Assembly: GCA_965198715.1 (NCBI GenBank)
Contig: CBDAPV010000001.1
Location: 1,116,001 to 1,180,000, forward strand
From: RH-AL1 sp965198715
Lineage (GTDB): Bacteria; Pseudomonadota; Alphaproteobacteria; Rhizobiales; Beijerinckiaceae
DNA length: 64,000 nucleotides
Reading direction: 5' to 3'
The translations under genes and the position numbers were made by a program. Below the pieces are notes generated by a model that did no database searches, had not been told where the DNA came from, and worked only from the letters and a program-made list of their open reading frames with translations. Shown here piece by piece: positions 43,594 to 52,438 of the stretch. Every line of letters begins with the position of its first letter. Positions within the stretch are counted from its first letter, which is position 1.

Positions 43594-44856
43594 TCAGTTG
43601 CGCAGTCGGTCGATCATCGGTTGGGTGATGAGGCAGATGCCTTTACTGGTCCGACGGAACCGTGCGGCGTCGTGCTCCGGATCCTCGCCGACGATCAGGC
43701 CTTCCGGGATGCGAACCCCACGATCGACGATCACGTTCTTGAGGCGCGCGCCGCGCCCGACATCGGCATAGGGCAGCACGACCGCGCCGTGGATGTTGCC
43801 GAACGAGTGAACGTGCACGCCGGTAAACAGCAGCGAGCAGCTCATCTCCGAGCCGGACACGATGCAGCCGCCCGATACGAGCGAGTTGGTGGCGCGACCG
43901 CGGCGGCCGTTGACGTCGTGGACGAACTTGGCCGGCGGCACGATTTCGCCATAGGTCCAGATAGGCCAATCGCGATCATAGAGATCGAGGCCTGGCACGA
44001 TGTCGCAAAGGTCGAGATTGGATTCCCAGTACGAGTCGAGTGTACCCGCGTCACGCCAATAGGGTTCCCCCTCCTCGGAAGAGCGCACGCAGGATCGACT
44101 GAACGGGTGCGCGACCGCCCTGCCGTGCTTGACGATGAAGGGAACGATGTCTTTGCCGAAATCATGCGCAGACGTCGGATCGGCGGCATCGCGGCGCAGC
44201 TGATCGAAGAGGAACTCCGTCTCGAAGACGTAGATGCCCATCGAGGCCAGCGCGACCTCGGGCTTGCCGGGCATCGGCGGCGGATCCGAAGGCTTCTCCA
44301 GGAACGAGATGATACGATCGTGCTCGTCCACCGCCATGACGCCGAAGCCGGTAGCCTCCATGCGCGGCACTTCAAGGCAGCCGACCGTCACGTCGGCACC
44401 TGTGTCGACGTGCTGCTGCAGCATCAGCTCGTAATCCTGTTTGTAGACGTGGTCGCCGGCGAGCACGACGATGTAGCGTGGCCCGTAATCGCGGATGATC
44501 GCGATGTTCTGGTACACGGCATCGGCGGTGCCGGCGTACCAGAGGTTTTCCGAGACCTGCTGGCTGGCAGGCAGGATATCGAAGCTTTCGTTGCGTTCGG
44601 GACGGAAGAAGCTCCAGCCGCGCTGCAAGTGGCGTATCAGCGAATGCGCCTTGTACTGCGTGGCGACGCCAATCCGGCGGATGCCGGAGTTGAGCGCGTT
44701 CGACAGCGCGAAATCGATGATGCGCGATTTGCCGCCGAAATAGACCGCAGGTTTGGCGCGATGGTCGGTGAGCTCGAGGAGGCGGCTTCCGCGACCACCG
44801 GCGAGAACATAGGCCATGGCGTGCCGCGCCAGCGGTGCCTGTCTGCGGGCGTCCAT
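43594..44856 (-). CDS. glgC: Glucose-1-phosphate adenylyltransferase GlgC
   Basis: GlgC makes ADP-glucose, the committed step of bacterial glycogen synthesis. The 420-residue protein has the N-terminal LAGGRGSRLLELTDHRAKPAVYFGGKSRIIDFALSN region (given in part: GGRGSRLLELTDHRAKPAV), the catalytic loop AGDHVYKQDY and the sugar site EKP, then a C-terminal left-handed beta-helix. No glgA, glgB or glgP is adjacent, which is unusual because glg genes often cluster. Divergent from cobC. Confidence 0.93.
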   Translation of the reverse strand: MDARRQAPLARHAMAYVLAGGRGSRLLELTDHRAKPAVYFGGKSRIIDFALSNALNSGIRRIGVATQYKAHSLIRHLQRGWSFFRPERNESFDILPASQQVSENLWYAGTADAVYQNIAIIRDYGPRYIVVLAGDHVYKQDYELMLQQHVDTGADVTVGCLEVPRMEATGFGVMAVDEHDRIISFLEKPSDPPPMPGKPEVALASMGIYVFETEFLFDQLRRDAADPTSAHDFGKDIVPFIVKHGRAVAHPFSRSCVRSSEEGEPYWRDAGTLDSYWESNLDLCDIVPGLDLYDRDWPIWTYGEIVPPAKFVHDVNGRRGRATNSLVSGGCIVSGSEMSCSLLFTGVHVHSFGNIHGAVVLPYADVGRGARLKNVIVDRGVRIPEGLIVGEDPEHDAARFRRTSKGICLITQPMIDRLRN

Positions 44857-44966
44857 GGTCTCTCCCGGGGCCTGTCATGCGTCTATAGACGGCCACGCCG
44901 GCGCTTGTCAGCCCAACTCTCGAGTGAAACCTTGCCAGGAGGCACGAGCTTTGTAAGGTTCGCCGC

Positions 44967-45965
44967 GTGATCGAAGTCAGTGCCTTCACCCGCCACGGCG
45001 GCGCCCTCGACACCGCCCGCCGCGCCTTTCCTCAGGCCCCGCAGCCGTGGCTCGATCTGTCCACCGGTATCAACCGGCGGTCCTACTCCGTGGGAGAGGT
45101 GACGGCGGCCGACTGGGCGCGCCTGCCGGAGGACGATGCGCTCGCTCGGCTCGAGAGGGCGGCAATGGCATGTTACGGGGCGCCACCGTGGATCGAAGCC
45201 GTCGCGGTACCGGGCACGCAGGCGGCCATCCAGCGGCTTCCAGGACTGCTCGGCGGCCCCGACGTTCGCTTGCTCGGCCGCACCTACGGCGAGTTCGCGC
45301 GCGTCTTTGCCGCAGCCGGCGCGAGGCCGTTGACAGTCTCGTCGGTCGATCGCCTCGCCGGAGCTGACGTCGCCATCGTCGTAAACCCAAATAACCCCGA
45401 TGGTCGATGCATCGAGCCGGCCGACCTGCTGCCGCTCGCCGCGCGGGTCGGCACACTGGTCGTGGACGAGGCCTTCGCGGACGCGCTGCCGCCTTCGATC
45501 AGCGTCGTGCCCCAGCTGCCGGCTTCGCGTGTCGTGGTGCTGCGCTCGTTCGGCAAGATCTACGGGCTCGCTGGCCTGCGCCTCGGCTTTGCCCTTGCGC
45601 CGGCCTCGCTGGCCGGGACCTTGCGCCGCGCGCTCGGTCCCTGGGCGGTCAGCGGCCCGGCGATCACGATCGGCACGCGCGCACTCGCCGACAGTGCGTG
45701 GCTCGCCACCACGCGAGCGCGTCTGGAGGAGGATGGCGCGCGCCTCGGCTACCTGCTCCGCCAAGCCGGTGCCGAGCCGCTCGGCGCCACGCCGCTGTTC
45801 CGCCTCATCTCGCACCCCGCAGCACCGGCGTTGTTCGTCGCGCTGGCGCGGCGCGGCATCTTGGTTCGCCCTTTCGCCGGCGAGCCGGGCTGGCTGCGCT
45901 TCGGCCTGCCCGGTGCCGAGAGGGACTGGCGACGGCTGGAAGACGCGCTTCACGCCTTCGGTTGA
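44967..45965 (+). CDS. cobC: Threonine-phosphate decarboxylase-like PLP enzyme CobC
   Basis: In the aerobic cobalamin pathway CobC (CobD in Salmonella) decarboxylates L-threonine-phosphate to the aminopropanol linker. The 332-residue fold-type I protein has LDLSTGINRRSYSV at the start, NPNNPDGR, the Asp in LVVDEAF and the PLP lysine in SFGKIYGLAGLRLG (near residue 194). No other cob genes are visible, so function rests on similarity to CobC, and other histidinol-phosphate aminotransferase relatives are possible. GTG start at 44967. Confidence 0.82.
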   Translation: MIEVSAFTRHGGALDTARRAFPQAPQPWLDLSTGINRRSYSVGEVTAADWARLPEDDALARLERAAMACYGAPPWIEAVAVPGTQAAIQRLPGLLGGPDVRLLGRTYGEFARVFAAAGARPLTVSSVDRLAGADVAIVVNPNNPDGRCIEPADLLPLAARVGTLVVDEAFADALPPSISVVPQLPASRVVVLRSFGKIYGLAGLRLGFALAPASLAGTLRRALGPWAVSGPAITIGTRALADSAWLATTRARLEEDGARLGYLLRQAGAEPLGATPLFRLISHPAAPALFVALARRGILVRPFAGEPGWLRFGLPGAERDWRRLEDALHAFG

Positions 45966-46540
45966 GCATCGACCTCGCGGGCAAGATCGCCAGGCTCGGC
46001 GCACAGCATATGTTGGCGCCGCAGCGATATCGCGCGGAACTCGCCACGCTGCACGGGAGCGTCCCGCATTTCGATCCGGATGACGGTGGCGACGCCGCCC
46101 GCGTCCTGCTCATGCTGGAGACGCCAAGCCCGCGCGGCGGCCCGGATCGCTTCGTGTCTCGCGACAACTTGACCGGCACGGCTCGCAACATCGCGCGTTT
46201 CTGCGAGGCCGCCGGGCTGGCGCGAGGCGACACGGTGCTGTGGAACGTCGTGCCGTGGCTGATCCACGCGCCGGGCGCACGAAACCGCGCTCCGACGCGG
46301 GCCGAGACGACGGCGGGGCTGACGCTGGTGCCCGGCCTTCTGGCACTGCTGCCGCGTCTGCGCACCGTGGTGCTGTGTGGGCGCGCGGCCGGCTTTGCGG
46401 AGACGGTTGTCGCGACCCATGATCCTGCGTTGCACGTGCTGCGGATGCCGCATCCGAGCCCGATCTATGTTTGCACCGATCCCAAAATCGCCGAACGCAT
46501 CGTCGGGGTCTTGGCTGAAGCAAAGCAGCTTGCCGCCTGA
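45962..46540 (+). CDS. Uracil-DNA glycosylase-superfamily protein
   Basis: The protein (192 residues from TTG 45962) has VLLMLETPSP, LWNVVPW and HPSPIYV, corresponding to the water-activating and the second catalytic motif of the UDG fold. It lacks the Cys cluster of family 4 enzymes. The TTG overlaps the cobC stop; ATG 46010 would shorten the N-terminus by 16 residues. It may act in base excision repair; activity is not assured. Probably cotranscribed with cobC. Confidence 0.72.
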   Translation: MSIDLAGKIARLGAQHMLAPQRYRAELATLHGSVPHFDPDDGGDAARVLLMLETPSPRGGPDRFVSRDNLTGTARNIARFCEAAGLARGDTVLWNVVPWLIHAPGARNRAPTRAETTAGLTLVPGLLALLPRLRTVVLCGRAAGFAETVVATHDPALHVLRMPHPSPIYVCTDPKIAERIVGVLAEAKQLAA

Positions 46541-46655
46541 CGCCCGCGCGACACGGTGCACGTCTATTCGTCCGCCGTAGGATTGCGCACCGCCGCGCCG
46601 CTTGACCGAGCCGAGCCCCGAGCCTTCGATAGAAGCGCGCGGCGAGACTCGCGCG

Positions 46656-47426
46656 ATGCAGGGATCGAGGCTCGCGCAGATGGTCGACGAGGCGGCTCAA
46701 TCGACGATCGGAGCGGCGCCGCCGGACGATGCGGCGCACCTGCTCATCGTCGACGACGACCGCCGCATCCGTGAATTGCTGCGGCGCTACCTCGTGGCCG
46801 AAGGCTACCGCGTGACCACCGCGAGCAGCGCCGCGGAGGCAACGACGGCGATGCGAAGCTTCAGCTTCGACCTCGTCGTCCTCGATGTGATGATGCCGGG
46901 CGAGGACGGGTTCTCCTTCGCCACGCGCGTGCGCGCCGACAAAGGCGCGAGCGCGAACGTGCCGATCCTGATGCTGACGGCCAAGACGGAGTTCGAGGAG
47001 CGCGTCCTCGGCTTCGAGATCGGGGTCGACGACTACCTCGGCAAACCGTTCGAGCCGCGCGAGCTGTCGCTGCGGATCGCCTCTATCCTGCGGCGCGCGA
47101 AGACCCTCGTCGATCCCGGCGTACAGCCGCCGGTGCACTTCGGCCCGTTCGTGTTCGACAGCGAGCGCGGCGAGCTGAAGCGCGACGGCGAGCCCGTGCG
47201 GCTGACCGAGCGCGAGCGCGAAATGCTGCGGATCCTCGGGCGCAGGCCCGGCGAGACGGTGTCGCGCGAAGAGCTCTCCGGGCCCGGCGCGGCGGGCAAT
47301 GCCAACGAGCGCACCATCGACGTCCAGGTCAACAGGCTGCGGCGGAAGGTCGAGGTCGACCCCGCCAATCCGTTGTTCCTGCAGACTGTGCGTGGGATGG
47401 GCTACCGTCTGCTGGTCGACCGGTAG
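46656..47426 (+). CDS. OmpR/PetR-type response regulator
   Basis: The 256-residue protein has a receiver domain (near residues 28-145) with LLIVDDDRRIRE, phospho-Asp in LVVLDVMMPG and Lys in LGKPFEPREL, and a C-terminal winged helix (near 155-250) with VRLTEREREML and ERTIDVQVNRLRRKVE. It is most like the alphaproteobacterial PetR-type regulators. Start is uncertain: ATG 46656, ATG 46680 or TTG 46602. No cognate kinase is adjacent. Confidence 0.88.
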   Translation: MQGSRLAQMVDEAAQSTIGAAPPDDAAHLLIVDDDRRIRELLRRYLVAEGYRVTTASSAAEATTAMRSFSFDLVVLDVMMPGEDGFSFATRVRADKGASANVPILMLTAKTEFEERVLGFEIGVDDYLGKPFEPRELSLRIASILRRAKTLVDPGVQPPVHFGPFVFDSERGELKRDGEPVRLTEREREMLRILGRRPGETVSREELSGPGAAGNANERTIDVQVNRLRRKVEVDPANPLFLQTVRGMGYRLLVDR

Positions 47427-47431
47427 ATCGC

Positions 47432-49375
47432 TCAGTCCTTGCTGAGATCGAGACGGTCTCGCGCGACCGTGTCGAACAGCGCGGGATGCCGCAGGGCGAT
47501 CGTCGCCATGAGGGCATCGACACCGGGCGCGGTGAGGTGGTGGTAATCGAATTGCATCGGCACATCGCGCGCGGCGAAGAGGCGGCAGATGCCGTTTGGG
47601 CACATGGCGTCCCACGTTGAAATATAGGTTGCAGGCGGCGCGACCACGGCGCGTAACCGCGTGTCGAGCTGCGCCGTCTCAGGCAGACGGTGGCGCGCGA
47701 CCTCGTCGAAATCGTCGTGCAGCACCGCCCTGGCGAGCAGCAGGGCCATCGGCATGTTGTAGCGCGGCAGCGGACCGAAGACGATCGCGCGCTGTCCTTC
47801 ACGATCGAGCGCCTCGAGCGTGCGGCGCAGCGGCTCGACGTCGGCATCGCTCCAGAGCGCGGACAGGATCACCGCGTCAAGCTGGCGCTCAGGAATGAAG
47901 TGGTCGAACATCTCGCGCATCATCGTCGCGCAGCGGCGTTCGCCGCCTGCATCGAGCACCGGAGTGCAGCCCGAAGCCGTTGCCTGCAGGAAGTTCACGC
48001 CGGGCCAAGTCGCATGCAGCCCCGACCAGAGGTGCGCCGCATGACTGTCGCCCATCAGCAGCACGTTGGGCTGGGCGGAGGAGAGCGCCAGGCAGGTGTC
48101 GCGATCGAAGCCTTCGGCCTTATCCCGCGAGGTGATGAAACATTGGCCCTCGCGGAACGGCTTGCGGCTGCCGTAGTCGGCATAGGCAGCGAGCGCATCG
48201 ACTTCCGGCCGGAACCGTCCTGGCAGTCCACCGAGCGTCAGCGCCAACACGCAGCACGTGGCGAGCACCGCGGCGCCGCCCGGCAGCAGCACCGGGGCGC
48301 GCTGGCGCCAGATCGAACTCGGCTGCCGAAAGGGGTGCTCGACGAAGCGGTACGAGGCGACCGACAGCGCCGCGAGAAGCACGCCTTCGCCGAGGCGCCA
48401 CGGCAGCGTCTTCGGCAGGAAGGCGTAGCCAGCCAGCACCAGGATCGGCCAATGGTAGAGGTAGAGCGAGTAGGAGATGCGCCCGACGGCGACTGGCAGG
48501 CGCATCGAGAGCAGCGCCGCAGCGACGGTGCGCCTCGTGCCGCCCCCGGCACCGCAATGGATCAGCGCCGCCGTCGCAAGGCACGGCACGAGCGTTGGCC
48601 AGCCCGGATGCGGTATCGCCCCGGCGAAGGCGACGAAGCTGAAGAGCAGGCCGACGAGAGCCAACCCGGAGAGGCTCTCCGCCGCCCAGCGCTTTCGCAA
48701 TCGCGGCAGCCACTCCTCGGCGACGACGGCACCCAGCAGGAACTCGAAGATTCGCGCGGGCATGAGGTAGAATGCCGCCGCCGGCGCCATGTGCTGCAGC
48801 ACGAGCGTGAACAGGAATGCGAGCACGAAAGACGCCAGCATCGCCGCGGCGCGGCCACGTGGCGCCAGGGGTCGCAGCGCCAACGCGAGCAGCGGCGCGG
48901 CGAGATAGAACTGTTCCTCAACCCCGAGGCTCCAAGTGTGCAGCAGCGGCATGGTTGTCGCGTTGGCGTCGAAATAGCCAACCTGCGACAGGAAGAAGAG
49001 GTTGGGCACGCTGGCGAGCACGCTCAGCAGGCTACGCGCCAGCGTCTCGAGGTCGCTCGGCAGCAGGACGAAGAGGGATGCGACGACGCTCAGCAGCGCG
49101 GCGACGTAGAGCGCCGGAAGCGTGCGGCGCAAGCGACGACCGTAGAAGCTGAGAACCGAGAGGCGCCGCGCCGCGAGCCGGACGACGAGATCGCGGTGGA
49201 TCAGGTAGCCCGAAATAACAAAGAAGACATCGACGCCGAGGAATCCGTCGGAGAAGCCCTTCGCCTGCGCGTGGCACAGGATCACGGCAACAACGGCGAG
49301 CGCCCTCAGACCGTCGATGTCGGGGCGGTAGCTCGAAGATCCAGGACTGCCCAGCTTCATCCTGTCCGGCTTCAT
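47432..49375 (-). CDS. Acyltransferase-3 family protein with SGNH domain (OafA-like)
   Basis: The 647-residue protein combines a ten-helix acyltransferase-3 domain (residues 15-375; YRPDIDGLRALAV, FLGVDVFFVISGYLI, HTWSLGVEEQFYL) with a C-terminal periplasmic SGNH hydrolase domain (LLMGDSHAAHLW near 440, FDYHHLTAPG near 620). Such proteins O-acetylate cell-surface glycans such as O-antigen or exopolysaccharide. It lies nine bases after a P450 gene. The first 15 bases of the gene are tandemly duplicated, giving two in-frame ATG starts (49375 and 49360). Confidence 0.9.
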   Translation of the reverse strand: MKPDRMKLGSPGSSSYRPDIDGLRALAVVAVILCHAQAKGFSDGFLGVDVFFVISGYLIHRDLVVRLAARRLSVLSFYGRRLRRTLPALYVAALLSVVASLFVLLPSDLETLARSLLSVLASVPNLFFLSQVGYFDANATTMPLLHTWSLGVEEQFYLAAPLLALALRPLAPRGRAAAMLASFVLAFLFTLVLQHMAPAAAFYLMPARIFEFLLGAVVAEEWLPRLRKRWAAESLSGLALVGLLFSFVAFAGAIPHPGWPTLVPCLATAALIHCGAGGGTRRTVAAALLSMRLPVAVGRISYSLYLYHWPILVLAGYAFLPKTLPWRLGEGVLLAALSVASYRFVEHPFRQPSSIWRQRAPVLLPGGAAVLATCCVLALTLGGLPGRFRPEVDALAAYADYGSRKPFREGQCFITSRDKAEGFDRDTCLALSSAQPNVLLMGDSHAAHLWSGLHATWPGVNFLQATASGCTPVLDAGGERRCATMMREMFDHFIPERQLDAVILSALWSDADVEPLRRTLEALDREGQRAIVFGPLPRYNMPMALLLARAVLHDDFDEVARHRLPETAQLDTRLRAVVAPPATYISTWDAMCPNGICRLFAARDVPMQFDYHHLTAPGVDALMATIALRHPALFDTVARDRLDLSKD

Positions 49376-49384
49376 CCTGTCCGG

Positions 49385-50707
49385 CTAGACAGCCGCGGCG
49401 GCGCTGGAAACGCCGAGAACGAGCGGCAGCGCGACAAGGCCACGCAGGCCGCTGGCCTGTCGCCAGCGCAGGGTCTCGCGTGGCACGGCGAGGCGGACAT
49501 CGGGAAAGCGGCGCAACAGCTCGCTCAGGGCCAGCCCCGTTTCCATGCGTCCCAGCGCCGAACCAAGGCAGTAGTGCAGGCCGGCGCCGAAAGCGAGGTG
49601 TCGGCCCGTGTCGCGGCCGATGTCGAGCCTGTCAGGCTCGGCGAAAACGGCCTCGTCACGGTTGGCCGAGGCGCATAGCGCCATCACCATCTCGCCACGA
49701 GCGATCGGCGTGCCTGCCACCTCAAGGTCCTCCCGGGCGAAGCGCATGGTGCCGTACTCGACAGGGTTGGTGAAGCGCAGCATCTCTTCCACCGCTCGAT
49801 CCATCAGGCCGAGGTCGGCGCGCAGCCGGGCCAACTCCGCGGGATGGTCGAGCAGGGCCACGAGGCCGTTGCCGATGAGGTTCACGCTGGTCTCATGGCC
49901 GGCGAACAGCAGCAGGAAGATCATGCCGGTGAGCTCGTCGTGGCTCAGGTGGTCGCCGTTCTCGTCGGCCTGGATCAGGCGCGAGATCAGCTTGCCATCG
50001 GGCTCGCGTCGCCGCAGTGCGATGAGCTTATCGAAGAACCGCGAGAGCAGGGGTAGGCCGGGCCCCCATCGCAAGGCACGGCGCACAGGCTTGTCGCTCA
50101 CTTCCATGAGTCGAACGATGCGGTGATGGAAGTCCATCCGCCATTGCTCGGGAATGCCGAGCATCTCTGAGATGACCAGCAACGGCAGGGGAACGGCAAA
50201 ATCCTGCATCAGGTCGATAGCGCCGCCGCGCCGCCCGAGGTCGTCGAGCATCTCGCTCACGACACGCGCGATCCAAGGCTCCATCTCGTCGATCGTGCGC
50301 GGGGTGAAGGCCTTGGCGACGAGGCGGCGAAGGCGTCCATGGGCGGGGTTGTCGACCGAGATCATCGCCTCGCCCATCTGTCGGATCAGCTTGGGCGCGA
50401 AGCGGCCGCCAAACCCAAACAGCGGCGGCGTCTTGGAATAGCGCGGGTCGGCGGAAAAGCGCGGATCCTTGAGAACCCGCATCACGTCGTCGTAGCGCGA
50501 CACCACCCAGCCGGTGCCCCGGGTCGGGATGCGTGCGCGAACCACGGGCAAGTCGCGGCGAAGCCGTGCGTAATACACGAAACAATCGCCCTGGCCGGCC
50601 GGATCCCAATCGATGGCCTTCACGAATTCCCTTTCGGCATCCAAGGTGTTCCCGTTCCTTGTTGCGTCGCAACCGACAGTGCCGAAAACATGGCGGCTGG
50701 CAATCAC
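49385..50707 (-). CDS. Cytochrome P450
   Basis: The 440-residue soluble P450 has the oxygen-activating I-helix motif LLFAGHETS (near residue 262), the ExxR-type salt bridge EEMLR (near 305), and the haem-binding loop FGAGLHYCLGSALGR with the axial Cys near 375. Bacterial P450s of this type need a ferredoxin and reductase, none of which are adjacent. The substrate is unknown. It shares a likely operon with the downstream acyltransferase. ATG 50707 is a good start, with possible later starts. Confidence 0.92.
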   Translation of the reverse strand: MIASRHVFGTVGCDATRNGNTLDAEREFVKAIDWDPAGQGDCFVYYARLRRDLPVVRARIPTRGTGWVVSRYDDVMRVLKDPRFSADPRYSKTPPLFGFGGRFAPKLIRQMGEAMISVDNPAHGRLRRLVAKAFTPRTIDEMEPWIARVVSEMLDDLGRRGGAIDLMQDFAVPLPLLVISEMLGIPEQWRMDFHHRIVRLMEVSDKPVRRALRWGPGLPLLSRFFDKLIALRRREPDGKLISRLIQADENGDHLSHDELTGMIFLLLFAGHETSVNLIGNGLVALLDHPAELARLRADLGLMDRAVEEMLRFTNPVEYGTMRFAREDLEVAGTPIARGEMVMALCASANRDEAVFAEPDRLDIGRDTGRHLAFGAGLHYCLGSALGRMETGLALSELLRRFPDVRLAVPRETLRWRQASGLRGLVALPLVLGVSSAAAAV

Positions 50708-50770
50708 GCTCTCGTGCCACGCGGCGTGCGAAGACGCCGTGTTAACAGGAACCTGCTACGTTTCCTCCCG

Positions 50771-51661
50771 ATGCCGATCGATCTTGCGCCTCGTAGCGGC
50801 TATGACGCGCCTCCCGTCCTTGCGGACGCCCGCTCCCTTGTCGGCATGTCGCGCGCCCCCAAGATCCTCGTCTTCGATTCCGGCCTCGGCGGCCTCACCG
50901 TTCATGCGGAAGTGGCGGCGCTGCGGCCGGACGGCATCTACCTCTATGTCGCCGACGATGCCGCCTTCCCCTACGGGCGGTGGCCGGAGGCCGAACTCGT
51001 CGCCCATATCGTGACATTGATCGGCCGTTTCGCCGCGACCTTCGCCCCGGACCTCGTGGTGATCGCCTGCAACACGGCCTCCACCCTGGTGCTGCCGGAC
51101 TTGCGCGTCGCGTTCCCGACGATCCCCTTCGTCGGCACGGTGCCAGCGATCAAGCCTGCCGCCGCGATGTCGCGCTCGAAGCTGATCTCCGTCCTCGCGA
51201 CGCCAGGCACGGTGGCGCGGGACTACACCCGCGCGCTCGTCGAGAGCTTCGCAGCCGATTGTCGCGTCACCCTGGTCGGCTCGATCGCCCTGGCCGGTCT
51301 TGCCGAGGCAGCGATGGCCGGCGAGATGGTCGCGGACACCGCCATTTTAGCCGAGATCGCCCCTTGTTTCGTCATCGAGGACGCGGCGCGGACCGATGCC
51401 GTGGTGCTGGCCTGCACGCACTACCCTTTGCTGCGCGATCGTCTCGAGCGGCTGGCGCCCTGGCCGGTGACCTTCATCGACCCCGCTCCAGCGATCGCGC
51501 GACGGGTCGACGTGGTGCTTGCAGCGCTTGGTTTCGCGAAAGAAGAGAAACGCGACGTCGCCTGGACGGCGCAGTTTACCAGCGGCCGTCCCCCCGAACC
51601 ATTTCTCAAAGCGACCGTGGCGCGTTTCGGCCTATCGCTCCCCATCGCCAGGATCGACTGA
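50771..51661 (+). CDS. murI: Glutamate racemase MurI
   Basis: MurI makes D-glutamate for peptidoglycan. The 296-residue protein has the N-terminal FDSGLGGLTV with the first catalytic loop, VIACNTAST with the first catalytic Cys, and VLACTHYPLL with the second. The start is ATG 50771; ATG 50846 is another option and would remove the atypical first 25 residues. Divergent from the P450 gene. Confidence 0.92.
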   Translation: MPIDLAPRSGYDAPPVLADARSLVGMSRAPKILVFDSGLGGLTVHAEVAALRPDGIYLYVADDAAFPYGRWPEAELVAHIVTLIGRFAATFAPDLVVIACNTASTLVLPDLRVAFPTIPFVGTVPAIKPAAAMSRSKLISVLATPGTVARDYTRALVESFAADCRVTLVGSIALAGLAEAAMAGEMVADTAILAEIAPCFVIEDAARTDAVVLACTHYPLLRDRLERLAPWPVTFIDPAPAIARRVDVVLAALGFAKEEKRDVAWTAQFTSGRPPEPFLKATVARFGLSLPIARID

Positions 51662-51712
51662 CGGTCGTTCTCGGCTGCGAGATGGCCGCTTGGCTAGAAG
51701 CAATGCAAAGAA

Positions 51713-52133
51713 TTGGAGGCATTCCCAATCGAGGCGCCCGTATCGATCTACTCGCCGTTGTTCTTTCTCGCGGTCTTGCTCGCCCTGCTGCTCCTAGTTG
51801 CCACGCCCCTGTTCGCGGCTGCGGATGGACCGCCGACCGGGGTTCATCTCGAACGGGTTCCATGCGCCTCGGCGACATGAGCTACTCGATCTATCTGCAC
51901 GGCTTGGTGCTCGACGCCGCCTTTTCCTCGCCGACGATCGTGCAAGTGGCGCTGAGCTCGTCGGCCGCTTATTGGCTCGTGATCTTGGTCTTTGGAGCCG
52001 TACTCGTCTGCGTGTCCACGCTCTCCCTCGTCCTGATCGAGCGGCCGGGCGTCCTGCTTGGAAGACGGGTTGGTGCTCGCGCGACGATGAGGTCCGAGAA
52101 AGAGAGCGCGTCTATCGAGGTCAAGCTCGAAGC
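51713..52133 (+). pseudogene. Acyltransferase-3 C-terminal remnant
   Basis: One frame from about 51713 encodes PVSIYSPLFFLAVLLALLLL, a membrane helix, and then stops at 51878. The next frame from ATG 51862 continues with MRLGDMSYSIYLHGLVLD and, near the end, LVLIERPG, the usual terminal helices of acyltransferase-3 proteins. The two pieces fit one protein separated by a frameshift at about 51860. The first two thirds of the gene are missing. The open frame then runs into the antisense of tRNA-His. It is a decayed fragment, and the intact family member at 47.4-49.4 kb is a different protein. Confidence 0.7.
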
Positions 52134-52210
52134 TGGTACCACCACCCCGGCTCGAACGGGGGACCTCTTGATCCACAATCAAGCGCTCTAACCAACTGAG
52201 CTATGGCGGC
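52134..52210 (-). tRNA. tRNA-His(GTG)
   Basis: The 77-base cloverleaf has acceptor arms GCCGCCA and TGGTGGT, the D arm GCTCAGTTGGTTAGAGC, the anticodon arm CTTGA-TTGTGGA-TCAAG with anticodon GTG, and the T arm CCCCG-TTCGAGC-CGGGG. CCA is encoded. The discriminator is A73 and no G-1 is encoded (the base before G1 is T), the unusual identity of alphaproteobacterial tRNA-His. G1 pairs with U72. Confidence 0.95.
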
Positions 52211-52438
52211 AACGCGGCCGGAACCTAGTTCCACGTCCCCACGAAAGCAAGGTGCGCGTTGGCGTTGGCGTTGACCTAGCCCGGCCCGGCCCTAAGCTCG
52301 AAGACTTTAGGCATAAGGGATTGTTGACATCGCCCTCGCGTTTCCGTGATGTTGCGGCCGGAAGGCGGTCCACGCGTTCCGGCACAACCGACGATCGGAA
52401 GATCGCGGCGCCGGGTGGTCGCCTTCGGGGGCAGTCGC

